Program-made: the position numbers and the translations under genes
Part shown: one piece after another, positions 53,930 through 62,161 of the stretch
How positions within the stretch are numbered: position 1 is the stretch's first letter
Layout: the number at the start of each line of letters is the position of its first letter
The notes under the pieces: model-generated
The model's input: the letters and a program-made list of their open reading frames with translations, nothing else
Database searches by the model: none
Told to the model about the DNA's origin: nothing
Assembly (NCBI GenBank): GCA_964462035.1
Contig: CAYXAP010000001.1
Span: forward strand, 310,001 to 374,000
From: UBA1660 sp964462035
GTDB taxonomy: Bacteria > Myxococcota_A > Polyangia > Polyangiales > Houyiibacteriaceae
Length of the DNA stretch: 64,000 nucleotides
Direction: 5' to 3'

Positions 53930-54000
53930 CTCTTCGTCCTCCGTGAGAGGCGCGGAGACTACTGCCTGTCCGGGGCCGCGTCATCGCCCCGTTGAGGGGG

Positions 54001-54417
54001 TCAACGAGCGAAGACCTGCTCGTCGTCGCGAAAGCTCTTCAGCTCGATGACGTTGCGGCTCGGATCGCGAACGAAGAACGTGCCCTGCTCGCCGACGGCG
54101 CCTTCGAAGCGCACCCGAGGCCGGATCATGAATTCGACGCCCGCCACCTCGAGGCGCTCGGCCATCGCTTCCCACTCCCCCCACTCGAGGATGGCGCCGA
54201 AGTGACGCACTGGGACCTGGTCACCGTCGACCTCGTTCGAGGCCGCGTCTTGGTGCTGGTCGCTCAGGTGGGCCGAGAGCTGGTGGCCGAAGAACTCGAA
54301 GTCGACCCAGCGCTCGCTGCTGCGGCCCTCACGGCAACCCAACACACCGACGTAGAAGGCGCGCGCCCGATCGAGGTCCGACACCGGGAAGGCCAGGTGA
54401 AAGCGTGGTCGAAGCAC
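54001..54417 (-). CDS. VOC/glyoxalase-superfamily protein
   Basis: This encodes 138 residues, made of two beta-alpha-beta-beta-beta units: FHLAFPVSDLDRARAFYVGV and later FEGAVGEQGTFFVRDPSRNV. A His near the start, Gln/His in the middle (DFEFFGHQLSAHLSDQH) and Glu in VIELK could form the metal site. The pattern is that of a dioxygenase-type or glyoxalase-type VOC protein. Substrate unknown. Stand-alone. Confidence 0.85.
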   Translation of the reverse strand: MLRPRFHLAFPVSDLDRARAFYVGVLGCREGRSSERWVDFEFFGHQLSAHLSDQHQDAASNEVDGDQVPVRHFGAILEWGEWEAMAERLEVAGVEFMIRPRVRFEGAVGEQGTFFVRDPSRNVIELKSFRDDEQVFAR

Positions 54418-54494
54418 CCGCGGGCCATATCACCGGCTGGCGTCGCAGGAAAGACTCCCACGAGAGTGACGCCCCCAAAGTAGGTGGTCTGTGC

Positions 54495-55709
54495 TCAGCG
54501 CTCGGCGGGGTCACGTGGGACCATCGCGCCGGTCCACCACTCGTAGTCGCGGCCCAACTCGTCTCCGTCGGGGAAGAAGACCAGGTAGCTCATCGCGTCG
54601 TAGGGAAGGAACGATGGCCGACCGCTCGCGACGTTCCCGATCTGGTGCACGGTCCGCCACGTACCCGTGTTGAAGTAGGCCGCCTCGCGCCCGTGGACCC
54701 GTCCCAGGGGCACCATCGACGCGAAGTGCGAGTGACCGTTGACCACGTAGCGGAGGCGCTCTCTTCGGCCGAGCTCGCCGACCGCGTGATTGGCCATCTT
54801 GCCGTCGAAGCCGTGTTGGAAGGTCTTGTAGATCTTCGTCATCCGCTTGTCGCTGCCGCGGACCACCACCTTCTTCGTGGAGAGCTCGAGCAGGAGCCGC
54901 AACTTCTGTCCCGTGTCGAAGCCGAAGCGCTTCTGCTCGATGGACCGACGCTCGCGCATCCATTCACGCACGAAGGAACGGGAGAGGAACTCCTCGACCA
55001 GCCGCTGCCACGTGGCGCTCACCGGCTTGAGCAGCCGTCGATCGACCAGCCCGAGGCTGCGTACCCATGCGGGCACGGCGTAGATCGGGCGCACGTCGTC
55101 GATGTCGTCCAGCAGGTCGGCGTTCGGAGTGTCGACCAGCTCCTTCACCATCCGTGGAAAGCGCGTGATCAGCTCGATGCCGATCGCGTCGCCGATCGTC
55201 GGGCCCCCGTCTGGGTGGTTGTTCACCGGGTCCACCACGTTGCCGTGGTAGGCGAGCACGCCATGCTCGGGGAAGGCGCGCTCACGCTCGAAGACCACGG
55301 CTTCGTCCCGGCCGGTGAGCGCTTTCCAGATCCGGCGTCGCGCGCCGGGCGCGTCCGCCAGCAGCCGATCGTGGTTGCCCAACAGGTACACGACCTCCAG
55401 CGCGCCCTCTTCGACCCGCCGACGAATCGCGTCGAAGAAGCCCTTCTCGCGCTCCAGGATACCGTCGACGATCCGGTCGAGTGCTGCCTCTGCGTTGCCT
55501 TCGACCTCATGGTAGGGCCGGAAGCGGCCGTCGAGCCAACGGGGCGAGCGGACCAGATCGAAGAGGTCGCCGACGAAGCAGAGGATCGCCGGTCGGTGTC
55601 CGCGTGCCGCCTCGATGCGCGTCCAGAAGCGCTCGAAGATGGCAGACTTCGGAACCGAGCCGCCGTGGAGCGCATCCGTGAGGTGGATGTCGCTCGCGAA
55701 GATCAGCAT
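54495..55709 (-). CDS. Calcineurin-type metallophosphoesterase
   Basis: This encodes 404 residues from ATG 55709. The metal motifs are present: DIHLTD (D-x-H) near 7, GDLFD (G-D-x-x-D) near 48, GNHDR (GNHD/E) near 113, and C-terminally NGHSH (GHxH) in VVNGHSHFASMVP. Cytosolic. The large middle insert (about 150-300) is not recognised. Substrate unknown: this superfamily includes nucleases, phosphatases and UDP-diacylglucosamine hydrolases (LpxH-like). A longer upstream form would add residues without motif. Confidence 0.85.
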   Translation of the reverse strand: MLIFASDIHLTDALHGGSVPKSAIFERFWTRIEAARGHRPAILCFVGDLFDLVRSPRWLDGRFRPYHEVEGNAEAALDRIVDGILEREKGFFDAIRRRVEEGALEVVYLLGNHDRLLADAPGARRRIWKALTGRDEAVVFERERAFPEHGVLAYHGNVVDPVNNHPDGGPTIGDAIGIELITRFPRMVKELVDTPNADLLDDIDDVRPIYAVPAWVRSLGLVDRRLLKPVSATWQRLVEEFLSRSFVREWMRERRSIEQKRFGFDTGQKLRLLLELSTKKVVVRGSDKRMTKIYKTFQHGFDGKMANHAVGELGRRERLRYVVNGHSHFASMVPLGRVHGREAAYFNTGTWRTVHQIGNVASGRPSFLPYDAMSYLVFFPDGDELGRDYEWWTGAMVPRDPAER

Positions 55710-55767
55710 CGGCCGGTCGCCCCCGCTCACGCCCCATCGTCGATGCCGAGCGGCCTTCTTTGCAAGC

Positions 55768-56955
55768 TCAGCCGTACGCGACGCGGACCCCGGCGAAGAT
55801 TTGTCGGGTGTGGGGCGCGTACCAGTTGCGGAAGGTCGGTCGCGCGATCGCGCGGTCGGTCGCGAAGCTTCCCCCGCGCAGGACGCGGTGCTCGCCGTCG
55901 AAGTAGGGCTCCGAGTAGCCGCGATAGGGGTGTGGCGTGAACCCGGGGTAGGGCGCGAAGGCGCTCGCCGTCCACTCCCAGACGTTCCCGAGCAGGTCGG
56001 ACTCGCCGAGGGCGACCGGCGTCGGTCCATGATGCTCGAGGCCAGCGACCCGTGGCGAAGCGGATGTCACGCGCGCGGCGTGCTCGAGCTCGGCCTCGGT
56101 CGGCAGTCGCCCACCGACGAAGCGCGCGTACGCCTCGGCTTCGTGTGCGCTGATCCCGACGACCGGCTCGCGCCCCTCCATCGCCCAGCAGCCATCGAGG
56201 CGAACCCGGACGACGTTCTCGCCCACCGGCCGCCAGCCTTTCGGCAGCGAGACGTCGTTCGCGTCGCGCCAGGCCCACCCCTCGGCGGTCCACAGCGCCT
56301 CTCGCTCGTAGCCTCCGGCGTCGACGAAGCGCCTCCAAGCGGCGGCCGTCACCGGGTGGGCGTCGATCGCGAAGGGCGCGAGCGTCACCTCGTGAGCGCC
56401 GCGTTCGTTGTCGTAGGCGTGCGGGTCGTCGGTGCCGACCGGGACCACGCCTCCCTCGAAGTCGAGCCTCGCGGGCTCGCCGTCGTCGACGAGCGGTGGC
56501 GCTTCGTCGGGCGCGCCGCCCATGCGCTCTCGGTGGCAGCCGAGCACATACGCCATGGTCTCGCGGTGCTGGTTCTCGTGGCTCGCGAGGAAGCGCGCGA
56601 GGTAGTCGTCCCGCATCAGCGGGTGGCTCGGATCGAGCGCCGCGTAGCGCTCGCGGACCGCGTCGCGGACTCGGCGCAGATAGGCGAAGAGCTCTTCTCG
56701 ATCGTACCCGGCGCTCCGCTCCGACTTCGCGCATCCGTCCTGCGCGTAGCGCCGTGCATACGGTACCGAGAGCGCGCCGTCGCCGCCGACCTTCGCCAGC
56801 AGCCAGTGGGCCTCGGTGAACGCGATGTGCCCGAGGTGCCAGCAGAGCGGGGAGAATTCGGGGTCCGGCCACGCGCCGAGCACCTCGTCCGGGAGCTCGC
56901 CGTAGATCGCCAGCGTTCGTTCGCGCGCCGCGTCCAGGATCGCGAGCGCGCTCAC
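55768..56955 (-). CDS. egtB: EgtB-like sulfoxide synthase (DinB plus FGE-sulfatase domain)
   Basis: This encodes 395 residues from GTG 56955, which overlaps the egtC stop by four bases (GTGA). The N-terminal DinB-like half has the iron ligands expected: LGHIAFTEAHW (His43) and the HENQH motif (two His) in SHENQHRETM. The C-terminal FGE-sulfatase half ends RVLRGGSFATDRAIA and FRNWYAPHTRQIFAGVRVA, which match EgtB signatures. EgtB joins hercynine with gamma-glutamylcysteine (or cysteine) by an O2-dependent sulfoxide synthesis. An alternative is a selenoneine or ovothiol enzyme of the same fold; the neighbour egtC favours EgtB. No methyltransferase (egtD) lies adjacent. Confidence 0.72.
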   Translation of the reverse strand: MSALAILDAARERTLAIYGELPDEVLGAWPDPEFSPLCWHLGHIAFTEAHWLLAKVGGDGALSVPYARRYAQDGCAKSERSAGYDREELFAYLRRVRDAVRERYAALDPSHPLMRDDYLARFLASHENQHRETMAYVLGCHRERMGGAPDEAPPLVDDGEPARLDFEGGVVPVGTDDPHAYDNERGAHEVTLAPFAIDAHPVTAAAWRRFVDAGGYEREALWTAEGWAWRDANDVSLPKGWRPVGENVVRVRLDGCWAMEGREPVVGISAHEAEAYARFVGGRLPTEAELEHAARVTSASPRVAGLEHHGPTPVALGESDLLGNVWEWTASAFAPYPGFTPHPYRGYSEPYFDGEHRVLRGGSFATDRAIARPTFRNWYAPHTRQIFAGVRVAYG

Positions 56956-57683
56956 GTCGCCGTGACCACCTTCCCGGGCTCGAGCGTCTCCCATGCGCCC
57001 TCGAAGAGTGGCTCGGACGCGAAGTGGGTCCCGCCACCATCGTGGCTTCGATAGAGCGTGGGTGCGTTGCCGTCGAACGCCTGGGTCACCGCGCAGACCT
57101 TCTCACCATCGCTGACCACCAGCGAGAGGAGCGCCCGCTGACCGTTTCGCGCCTCGTCCGCGCGCGCCAACGTCGCCTCCAGCGCTCGCGCCAGGTCCGA
57201 GTGCTCGAGGTAGTGGTCGAGGAAGATCGCGAAGAGGTGCTCCGAGTCGGAGGTGCCGCGAATGGCTCCGTAGGCTTCGTCGCCGAGCGACGCTCGAATC
57301 GCGCGCATCGGGCCTTCCCGGAAGCCTCGGATGAAACCGTTGTGCAGGAAGCTCAGCCTCCCGTGCACGAAGGGCTGGGTGTTCGCCAACCCGTGACCGA
57401 TCCCGGGCGTCGCGCTCCGGACCGCGGCGATCACGCAGCCACTTCGCACCTGAGTGGCGAAGTCACGCACGTTCTCGTCGGCCCACATCGGCAGGATGGT
57501 TCGATAGCGCGCGGGCTCGGCGATTCCCTCCGCGTACCAGGCCACGCCGAAGCCATCGGCGTTGAGCAGCGCCTCTTCCATCTCCTTGGGGGCGTAGCTC
57601 TGGACCTCGAGCGAGTGCGTCGGGTCGAGCAGGAGCCCCTTCAGCGGTCGCTCGGGACCGAGATAGGCGAGCACACGGCACAT
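56952..57683 (-). CDS. egtC: EgtC-like class II glutamine amidotransferase
   Basis: This encodes 243 residues. Catalytic Cys2 (MCRVLAYLG) after Met removal, then the typical Ntn-hydrolase order: ADGFGVAWYAEG, VRSATPGIG, NTQPFVHGRLSFLHNG and GTSDSEHLFAIFL. This is the EgtC/YafJ layout. EgtC removes gamma-glutamate from gamma-glutamyl-hercynylcysteine sulfoxide. Coupled with EgtB by a 4-base overlap, which strongly favours an ergothioneine role over a general glutamine amidotransferase. Confidence 0.82.
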   Translation of the reverse strand: MCRVLAYLGPERPLKGLLLDPTHSLEVQSYAPKEMEEALLNADGFGVAWYAEGIAEPARYRTILPMWADENVRDFATQVRSGCVIAAVRSATPGIGHGLANTQPFVHGRLSFLHNGFIRGFREGPMRAIRASLGDEAYGAIRGTSDSEHLFAIFLDHYLEHSDLARALEATLARADEARNGQRALLSLVVSDGEKVCAVTQAFDGNAPTLYRSHDGGGTHFASEPLFEGAWETLEPGKVVTAT

Positions 57684-57699
57684 GACTCCCTCATAGCAC

Positions 57700-58209
57700 T
57701 CACTCGATCCAACGGATCATCACATCGGCGCTCACCAGCCGCTCGTCGATGCACAGCGACGCCGGATCGCGGCCCCAGCACTCGAACCCCTGACGCTCGT
57801 AGAGCCGGCGCGCGGGGGCGGCGCTCGACGCCACCGTCAGCCCGACGCAGCGCAACCCGAGCTCCCGGGCCTTCGCCATCGCGGCCTCGACCAGCGCTGC
57901 GCCCGCGCCGCGGCCTCTCGCTTCCGGCGCGACGAAGGTGCCGTAGAGCTCGCCCCGGTGCCGCATCTTTCGCTTCGTTCCTCGCCCGAGCGCGATCGTC
58001 CCCACCAGGGTCTCGCCGTCGAAGGCCCCGAAGGGCCAGATGGGGATCTCGCCGGCCAGCGTCGCCCGGACCTTCTCGGGATCGGTGGTGTGGTCGTCCT
58101 CGAGGGACGAGCCGAACGCCTCCGGTTCGAGGCAGAGCCCCCGGCGGCGAAGCGCCACGTACGCGTCGGCGTCCTCGGGCCCGAGCGGGCGAATTCGTGG
58201 CGAATCCAT
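57700..58209 (-). CDS. GNAT-family N-acetyltransferase
   Basis: This encodes 169 residues from ATG 58209. The acetyl-CoA motif is LYGTFVAPEARGRGAGAALVEAAM, followed by VGLTVASSAAPARRLYERQGFECWG, a standard GNAT fold. Start is clear from RIRPLGPEDADAYVALRRRGL; the residues upstream, up to 58242, are not homologous. It lies just upstream of egtC on the same strand, 16 bases apart, and opposite to the 58306 gene. Substrate unknown. Confidence 0.85.
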   Translation of the reverse strand: MDSPRIRPLGPEDADAYVALRRRGLCLEPEAFGSSLEDDHTTDPEKVRATLAGEIPIWPFGAFDGETLVGTIALGRGTKRKMRHRGELYGTFVAPEARGRGAGAALVEAAMAKARELGLRCVGLTVASSAAPARRLYERQGFECWGRDPASLCIDERLVSADVMIRWIE

Positions 58210-58235
58210 CCGCGCAGGGTAGCCGGAATCGCGAG

Positions 58236-58267
58236 TTGACAATATAAACCCGACAACGTTTACTAAT
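58236..58267 (+). promoter_or_regulatory. Promoter with palindrome for the 58306-59626 operon
   Basis: TTGACA (58236-58241) matches the -35 consensus exactly; after 17 bases comes TTTACT (58259-58264). Between them lies TAAAC-N8-GTTTA (58245-58262), an inverted repeat covering the spacer and -10. This short region is unusually AT-rich for the window. It is well placed for repression by the HxlR protein encoded in the operon. Confidence 0.65.
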
Positions 58268-58305
58268 GTGACCTCGACGGGGACGTCGAGGCAAAGGAGC
58301 CCCTC

Positions 58306-59034
58306 ATGGACTTCGATCCTCCGATGACGTTGGTCGTCGCCTTCTCCACCCTCACCGCCTTGGTCGTCGCCGGCTGGATCGTCCTGGTGCGGAAGGTCGC
58401 GCCTCCCGACGAGCGGTCACGCTGGACCGTGCGTGCGCTGCTGATCGCGAGCGCCTGGCTCGGGCTCCATACGGGGATCGTCCTCTCTGGCGTCCTCGAA
58501 GGGAACCGGATGCCGCCGCCGCTCGTCTTCTATCTCGGGCCCACGATGCTGCTCGGCGTCGCCCTCGCGAGCTCGAGGCTCGCCGCTCGGCTCGCGACCC
58601 TTCCGCTCGGTCTCCTGGTCGGACTCCAGGCGTTCCGCCTCCCGCTCGAGCTGATCCTCCACGAGCTCCATGGCTCCGGCGACCTGCCCATCCAGATGAC
58701 CTGGAACGGCCTCAACTTCGACGTGGTCACGGGCATCGCCGCGACCATCCTCGGGCTCGTGGCGCTCCGGCGCGAGCTGCCCACTTGGCTCGCCGCGGCG
58801 TTCAACCTGTTGGGGCTGGCCTTGCTGGTGATCGTCGTCGGGATCGCGATCGCCAGCGCGCCCACTCCCCTCCGCCAGTTCACCGAAGGACCACCGCTGC
58901 TGCTCCCCTTCCACGTGCCCTTCCACTGGATCGTGAGCGTGCACGCATGGACGGCGCTGGTCGGACACCTCATCCTCGCGCGAGCGCTCTTCGCCCGGCG
59001 GCGGGCGCGCGCCCCCGTTCATGCCCACGCGTAG
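58306..59034 (+). CDS. Six/seven-helix membrane protein of unknown function
   Basis: This encodes 242 residues. Hydrophobic helices are spaced through the whole protein (LVVAFSTLTALVVAGWIVLV, ALLIASAWLGLHTGIVLSGVL, VFYLGPTMLLGVALAS, LATLPLGLLVGLQAF, GIAATILGLVALRR, LAAAFNLLGLALLVIVVGIAIA, and VSVHAWTALVGHLILARALF). No catalytic motif or known transporter signature is seen. The gene overlaps the HxlR regulator by 14 bases, and its promoter carries a palindrome, so it is probably repressed by that regulator. Confidence 0.75.
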   Translation: MDFDPPMTLVVAFSTLTALVVAGWIVLVRKVAPPDERSRWTVRALLIASAWLGLHTGIVLSGVLEGNRMPPPLVFYLGPTMLLGVALASSRLAARLATLPLGLLVGLQAFRLPLELILHELHGSGDLPIQMTWNGLNFDVVTGIAATILGLVALRRELPTWLAAAFNLLGLALLVIVVGIAIASAPTPLRQFTEGPPLLLPFHVPFHWIVSVHAWTALVGHLILARALFARRRARAPVHAHA

Positions 59035-59626
59035 CTATCACCAGTTCTGTGCCCTCGCGCGCGCGCTCGACGTCGTCGGCGACCGCTGGTCGCTGCTGAT
59101 CGTTCGCAACCTCCTGCTCGGACCGCAGCGCTGGTCCGAGCTCCGCGAGGGTCTGCCAGGCATCGCCAAGAACCTGCTCTCCTCGCGTCTGACCGAGCTG
59201 ACCGAGCATGGCGTCGTGACCCGAGCCGACGATCGCTACGCCCTCACCGAGCGCGGCCAAGAGCTCGAGCGTGCGCTCTTCGCGCTCGCGGACTGGGGCG
59301 AGGCGCACTGCCTCGACGCGCCACGGGAGGGCGACGTGATCCGGCTGCGATACCTGATGACGTCGGTCCGCCGGAAGCTCTCGCCCACCGACGCCGAAGG
59401 CTGGCTGCAGCTGCACGTCGGGCCGAGCGCCTTTTCGATCCGCCTCGGCGCCGACCCGACCGTGGTCCAGGGCGAGGAGCCGACCGCCACGGCCGTGCAC
59501 ACCGACTTCGACGGTCTCCGCGCTCTGCTCTTTCAGCGCCGCGACCCCGAAGAGCTGATGCGCGAGGGCGTGCTCGGACTCCGTGGGGACCCTGCGCTCG
59601 TGCGCGCCTTCGTGGCTGCGTTCTAG
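59021..59626 (+). CDS. HxlR-family transcriptional regulator
   Basis: This encodes 201 residues. The N-terminal 90 residues are the winged-helix HxlR domain (SYHQFCALARALDVVGDRWS, LLIVRNLLLGPQRWSELREG, IAKNLLSSRLTEL). The canonical effector cysteine position near the start is occupied by Cys10. The C-terminal 100 residues are an added domain (SPTDAEGWLQLHVGPSAFSI) resembling SCP2-like sterol-carrier modules found in some HxlR proteins. It probably senses a ligand or oxidant and represses the membrane gene upstream, which it overlaps by 14 bases. Confidence 0.85.
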   Translation: MPTRSYHQFCALARALDVVGDRWSLLIVRNLLLGPQRWSELREGLPGIAKNLLSSRLTELTEHGVVTRADDRYALTERGQELERALFALADWGEAHCLDAPREGDVIRLRYLMTSVRRKLSPTDAEGWLQLHVGPSAFSIRLGADPTVVQGEEPTATAVHTDFDGLRALLFQRRDPEELMREGVLGLRGDPALVRAFVAAF

Positions 59627-59633
59627 ACCGGCG

Positions 59634-60986
59634 CTACACGGTGGCGCCGGTTTGGGCCCAATGCCCCCGGCGGTAGGCGCCGATGCCGAGCAACATCTTC
59701 ACGACGAAGCTCAGGGGGAAGGCGAGCCACACCCCGAAGGGCCCCAGCCCCAGCGGGAAGCCCAGCACGTAGCTCAGCGGGATCTGGATCGCGGTCCCGA
59801 TGATGTTGATCCACAGACTGGTGTTGGTGGCGCCTGCTCCACGCAGCATGCCGATCAGGGCGATGTGGACACCCACGATGGGCATCCCAGCGCCGAGCAG
59901 GCGCATCCACTCGATGGAGAGATCGGCCAGCGGTGTATCGAGGCCGATGTCGAAGATCGTCACCAGCGGTGCGGCGCCGACCAGCAGGACGATCGCGATC
60001 GCCGTCATGATCGCGGTGCAGAGGGCGACCGACGCCTTCACGACCGCTCGCGCCTCGTCCACGTTCTCGGCGCCGAGGGCGTTGCCGACCATCGCGCCGG
60101 TGGCCTGCGCCACGCTCAACCCCGGAACGAACGCGAGCGCCTGCACGCGGAGGCCCACGCCGTGCGCAGCGACGGCGGTTCCGTCGAGGCGCCCGAGCAT
60201 GCCGATGATGCTCAGGAAGCCGGCGTTGAGAATGACCATGTCGAGGGCCGCGGGCCAGCCGACGCGCACCAGCTGAGCGGCGAGCTCTCGGTCGATCCTG
60301 CGGGGCCGCAGCGGAAGACCCATCCCCTGCACCGCACCCCGGCGAACCATCACGACGAAGGCGATGGTGCCGATCGCCTGCGAGGTGACGGTGCCGATCG
60401 CCGCGCCCTGCACGCCGAGCGAAGGCAGCCCGAAGTTGCCGAGGATCAGCCCGTAGTTGAAGAGGACGTTGAGCCCGTTCGAGAGCAAGGCGATCGAGAA
60501 TGCCAACCGCGTGTTGCCCACGGCGCGCAGCGCCGCCGCGTACAGCAGGTTCAGGTAGTAGAACGCGGTGAAACCGAGCAGCGGGCGCAGGTAGTCGAGC
60601 CCCAACTCGACGACCTCTTGTCGCGCACCGAGCAACTCGAGGATCGACGCCGCGAAGACGTTGCCCAGCACCGCGACGCCCAGAGCCACCAGCACGGTCA
60701 GCTGCGTGGACTGGTGGAGGATGTGCCGCGCCCGCTCCTCGTCGCCTGCCCCGTGGGCTCGCGCGACGAAGGCCACCGTACCCACGGTCAGCCCCATCAT
60801 CGCGACCATCAGCAGGAACACGACCTGCGTCGCGAAGCCGAGCGCCTCCAGCACCGCGGGCGCGTTCGGCAATCGCCCACACATCGCCGTGTCCACCGCC
60901 AGCGAGAGAACGGTGAGCACGTTCAGCCCGATGACCGGCCACGCCAGATCGAAGAGGCGGCGGGGTATCGATCGCTCGGGCTCCAA
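59634..60986 (-). CDS. MATE-family multidrug efflux protein
   Basis: This encodes 450 residues with about twelve membrane helices. The two MatE halves are clear: RRLFDLAWPVIGLNVLTVLS and VSVALCTAIMTAIAIVLLV. The Asn/Asp sites typical of NorM (for example VDTAMCGRLPN and VARAHGAGDEE) are present, and the second half repeats the pattern (QATGAMVGNALGAENVDEAR). Ejects organic cations in exchange for Na+ or H+. Its upstream gap contains nested inverted repeats. The gene converges on the HxlR gene. Confidence 0.92.
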   Translation of the reverse strand: MEPERSIPRRLFDLAWPVIGLNVLTVLSLAVDTAMCGRLPNAPAVLEALGFATQVVFLLMVAMMGLTVGTVAFVARAHGAGDEERARHILHQSTQLTVLVALGVAVLGNVFAASILELLGARQEVVELGLDYLRPLLGFTAFYYLNLLYAAALRAVGNTRLAFSIALLSNGLNVLFNYGLILGNFGLPSLGVQGAAIGTVTSQAIGTIAFVVMVRRGAVQGMGLPLRPRRIDRELAAQLVRVGWPAALDMVILNAGFLSIIGMLGRLDGTAVAAHGVGLRVQALAFVPGLSVAQATGAMVGNALGAENVDEARAVVKASVALCTAIMTAIAIVLLVGAAPLVTIFDIGLDTPLADLSIEWMRLLGAGMPIVGVHIALIGMLRGAGATNTSLWINIIGTAIQIPLSYVLGFPLGLGPFGVWLAFPLSFVVKMLLGIGAYRRGHWAQTGATV

Positions 60987-61000
60987 GGGCGGAGAGCCTT

Positions 61001-61029
61001 GCGCCGGATCCGGCGCTTAGCAAGCGCCG
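61001..61029. repeat. Nested inverted repeats between MATE and HIT genes
   Basis: GCGCCGGATCCGGCGC (61001-61016) is a perfect 16-bp palindrome; it overlaps CGGCGCTT-AGC-AAGCGCCG (61011-61029), a perfect 8-bp hairpin. It lies downstream of the HIT gene and upstream of the MATE gene. No T-run follows, so a terminator for HIT is uncertain; an operator for MATE is possible. Confidence 0.45.
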
Positions 61030-61149
61030 ATCATGGAGGACGTAGCGCAGAGCGCGAGGGCTCACCGAGCGGCTTGGCCGCGGCCTTCACGTGTTGGGGA
61101 ACGAGGAGATTCACCCGACGAGTGGGAGATCTCTCGAAATCCCCCGGAA

Positions 61150-61563
61150 TCAGAGCGCGTCGCGGATCGCGGCGGCCAGCGTGGCGCCGGTTTCGTTGTC
61201 CAGCGAGCGTGCGGGCCACTTGATGCCGAGCCCGCGATCGCGGTCAGGCTTCGGGATGATGTGGAAATGCACGTGGAAGACGGCCTGGTGGGCGCCGGCT
61301 CCGTTGTTCTGGAGCACGTTGTACTCCTCCACGCCGGTCACCTCGACCAACGCTCGGCAGAGTCGCGGGAGGACCCGGCCGATCGCGGCGGCGCTCTCGT
61401 CGTCGAGCTCGCCGAGCGTTGCGACCTCCGCCTTGGGGATGACCAGCGCATGTCCCTCGCTGAGCGGCCCGATGTCCAGGAACGCCAGGACCAGGTCATC
61501 CTCGTAGAGCTTGTGGCATGGGATCTCGCCCCGGAGGATCTTCGAGAAGATGGTGTCGGCCAT
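61150..61563 (-). CDS. HIT-family nucleotide hydrolase/transferase
   Basis: This encodes 137 residues from ATG 61563. The defining histidine triad is HVHFHIIPK near residues 96-104, with the N-terminal TIFSKILRGEIPCHKLYEDD and a Cys near 16. These match HinT-type HIT proteins, which hydrolyse adenosine phosphoramidates. Cytosolic. The region upstream carries a palindrome and runs into a divergent small gene. Confidence 0.93.
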   Translation of the reverse strand: MADTIFSKILRGEIPCHKLYEDDLVLAFLDIGPLSEGHALVIPKAEVATLGELDDESAAAIGRVLPRLCRALVEVTGVEEYNVLQNNGAGAHQAVFHVHFHIIPKPDRDRGLGIKWPARSLDNETGATLAAAIRDAL

Positions 61564-61639
61564 GGACCGCGAGGATACCCACCGTTGCGCGCGACACAAC
61601 GGCCGTGGACTCGGGCGCAACACTCCAGGACCGAGCAGC

Positions 61640-61661
61640 TCCGAATCGTGCGCGATTCGGA
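61640..61661. promoter_or_regulatory. Perfect 9-bp inverted repeat in the HIT divergent promoter region
   Basis: TCCGAATCG and CGATTCGGA pair perfectly around TGCG. It lies between the HIT gene start at 61563 and the small gene at 61703, in the shared promoter region. It looks like an operator, but no cognate regulator is adjacent except the truncated regulator at 62162. Confidence 0.5.
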
Positions 61662-61702
61662 TGCGCCTCCGTCGCGGCATGCTCTCTGCACCGTCCTTCC
61701 GC

Positions 61703-62155
61703 ATGCCCCGTCCATCCCCCATCCCCCACGAAGCACCCAGTGACGCGGCAGCGCTCTTGGTGGCGCGCGATGGCCGCGTCTCTCGCGCGCTGCTGGTGTC
61801 CCGAGGGCACCGCGTCACCCACATCCCCGCTCTTCGCCCCACCGGTCAGCGCTACCCGACAATCGCGCTCGAACTGGACACGCACGACCTCCGCTTCGTG
61901 GAGCGGCTCGGGTTCCCGCTCACGGCGGCGTGGCACCTGCTCGTTCCAGGTGGGCGCCTGATGCTGGTGCTCCCGCCGGCCGTCGGTCTCCCCATCGAGG
62001 AGCTGCGCTCGGTGTTGGTCGAGTGCGGCTTCGGTCCGGTCCTCACGACGGAAGGCCCGGAGGACACCGTGCTGATCCTCGCGGCACGCAGCACCGAACC
62101 TCCCGAGCGCAGCTCCGACCCGGGCGGCATCGGTGGGCGCCCGACCCTCGTCTGA
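61703..62155 (+). CDS. Small hypothetical protein
   Basis: This encodes 150 residues from the ATG at 61703 (MPRPSPIPHEAPSD); starts at 61661 or 61679 are also in frame, but the palindrome covers 61661. Two mixed alpha/beta stretches (LLVARDGRVSRALLVSRGHR, AWHLLVPGGRLMLVLPPAVG) and a final PPERSSDPGG tail. The HDLRFVERLGFPLTAAWHLL part and LVPGGRL resemble the late part of SAM-methyltransferase folds, but no glycine loop is present. Unknown function. Convergent with the regulator at 62162, six bases apart. Confidence 0.45.
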   Translation: MPRPSPIPHEAPSDAAALLVARDGRVSRALLVSRGHRVTHIPALRPTGQRYPTIALELDTHDLRFVERLGFPLTAAWHLLVPGGRLMLVLPPAVGLPIEELRSVLVECGFGPVLTTEGPEDTVLILAARSTEPPERSSDPGGIGGRPTLV

Positions 62156-62161
62156 CTGGCG

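Noticed and set aside
61031..61219. Small minus-strand frame of 62 residues in the MATE-HIT gap
   Set aside because: Arg-rich without pattern, overlaps the HIT gene end and the hairpin; no ribosome site.
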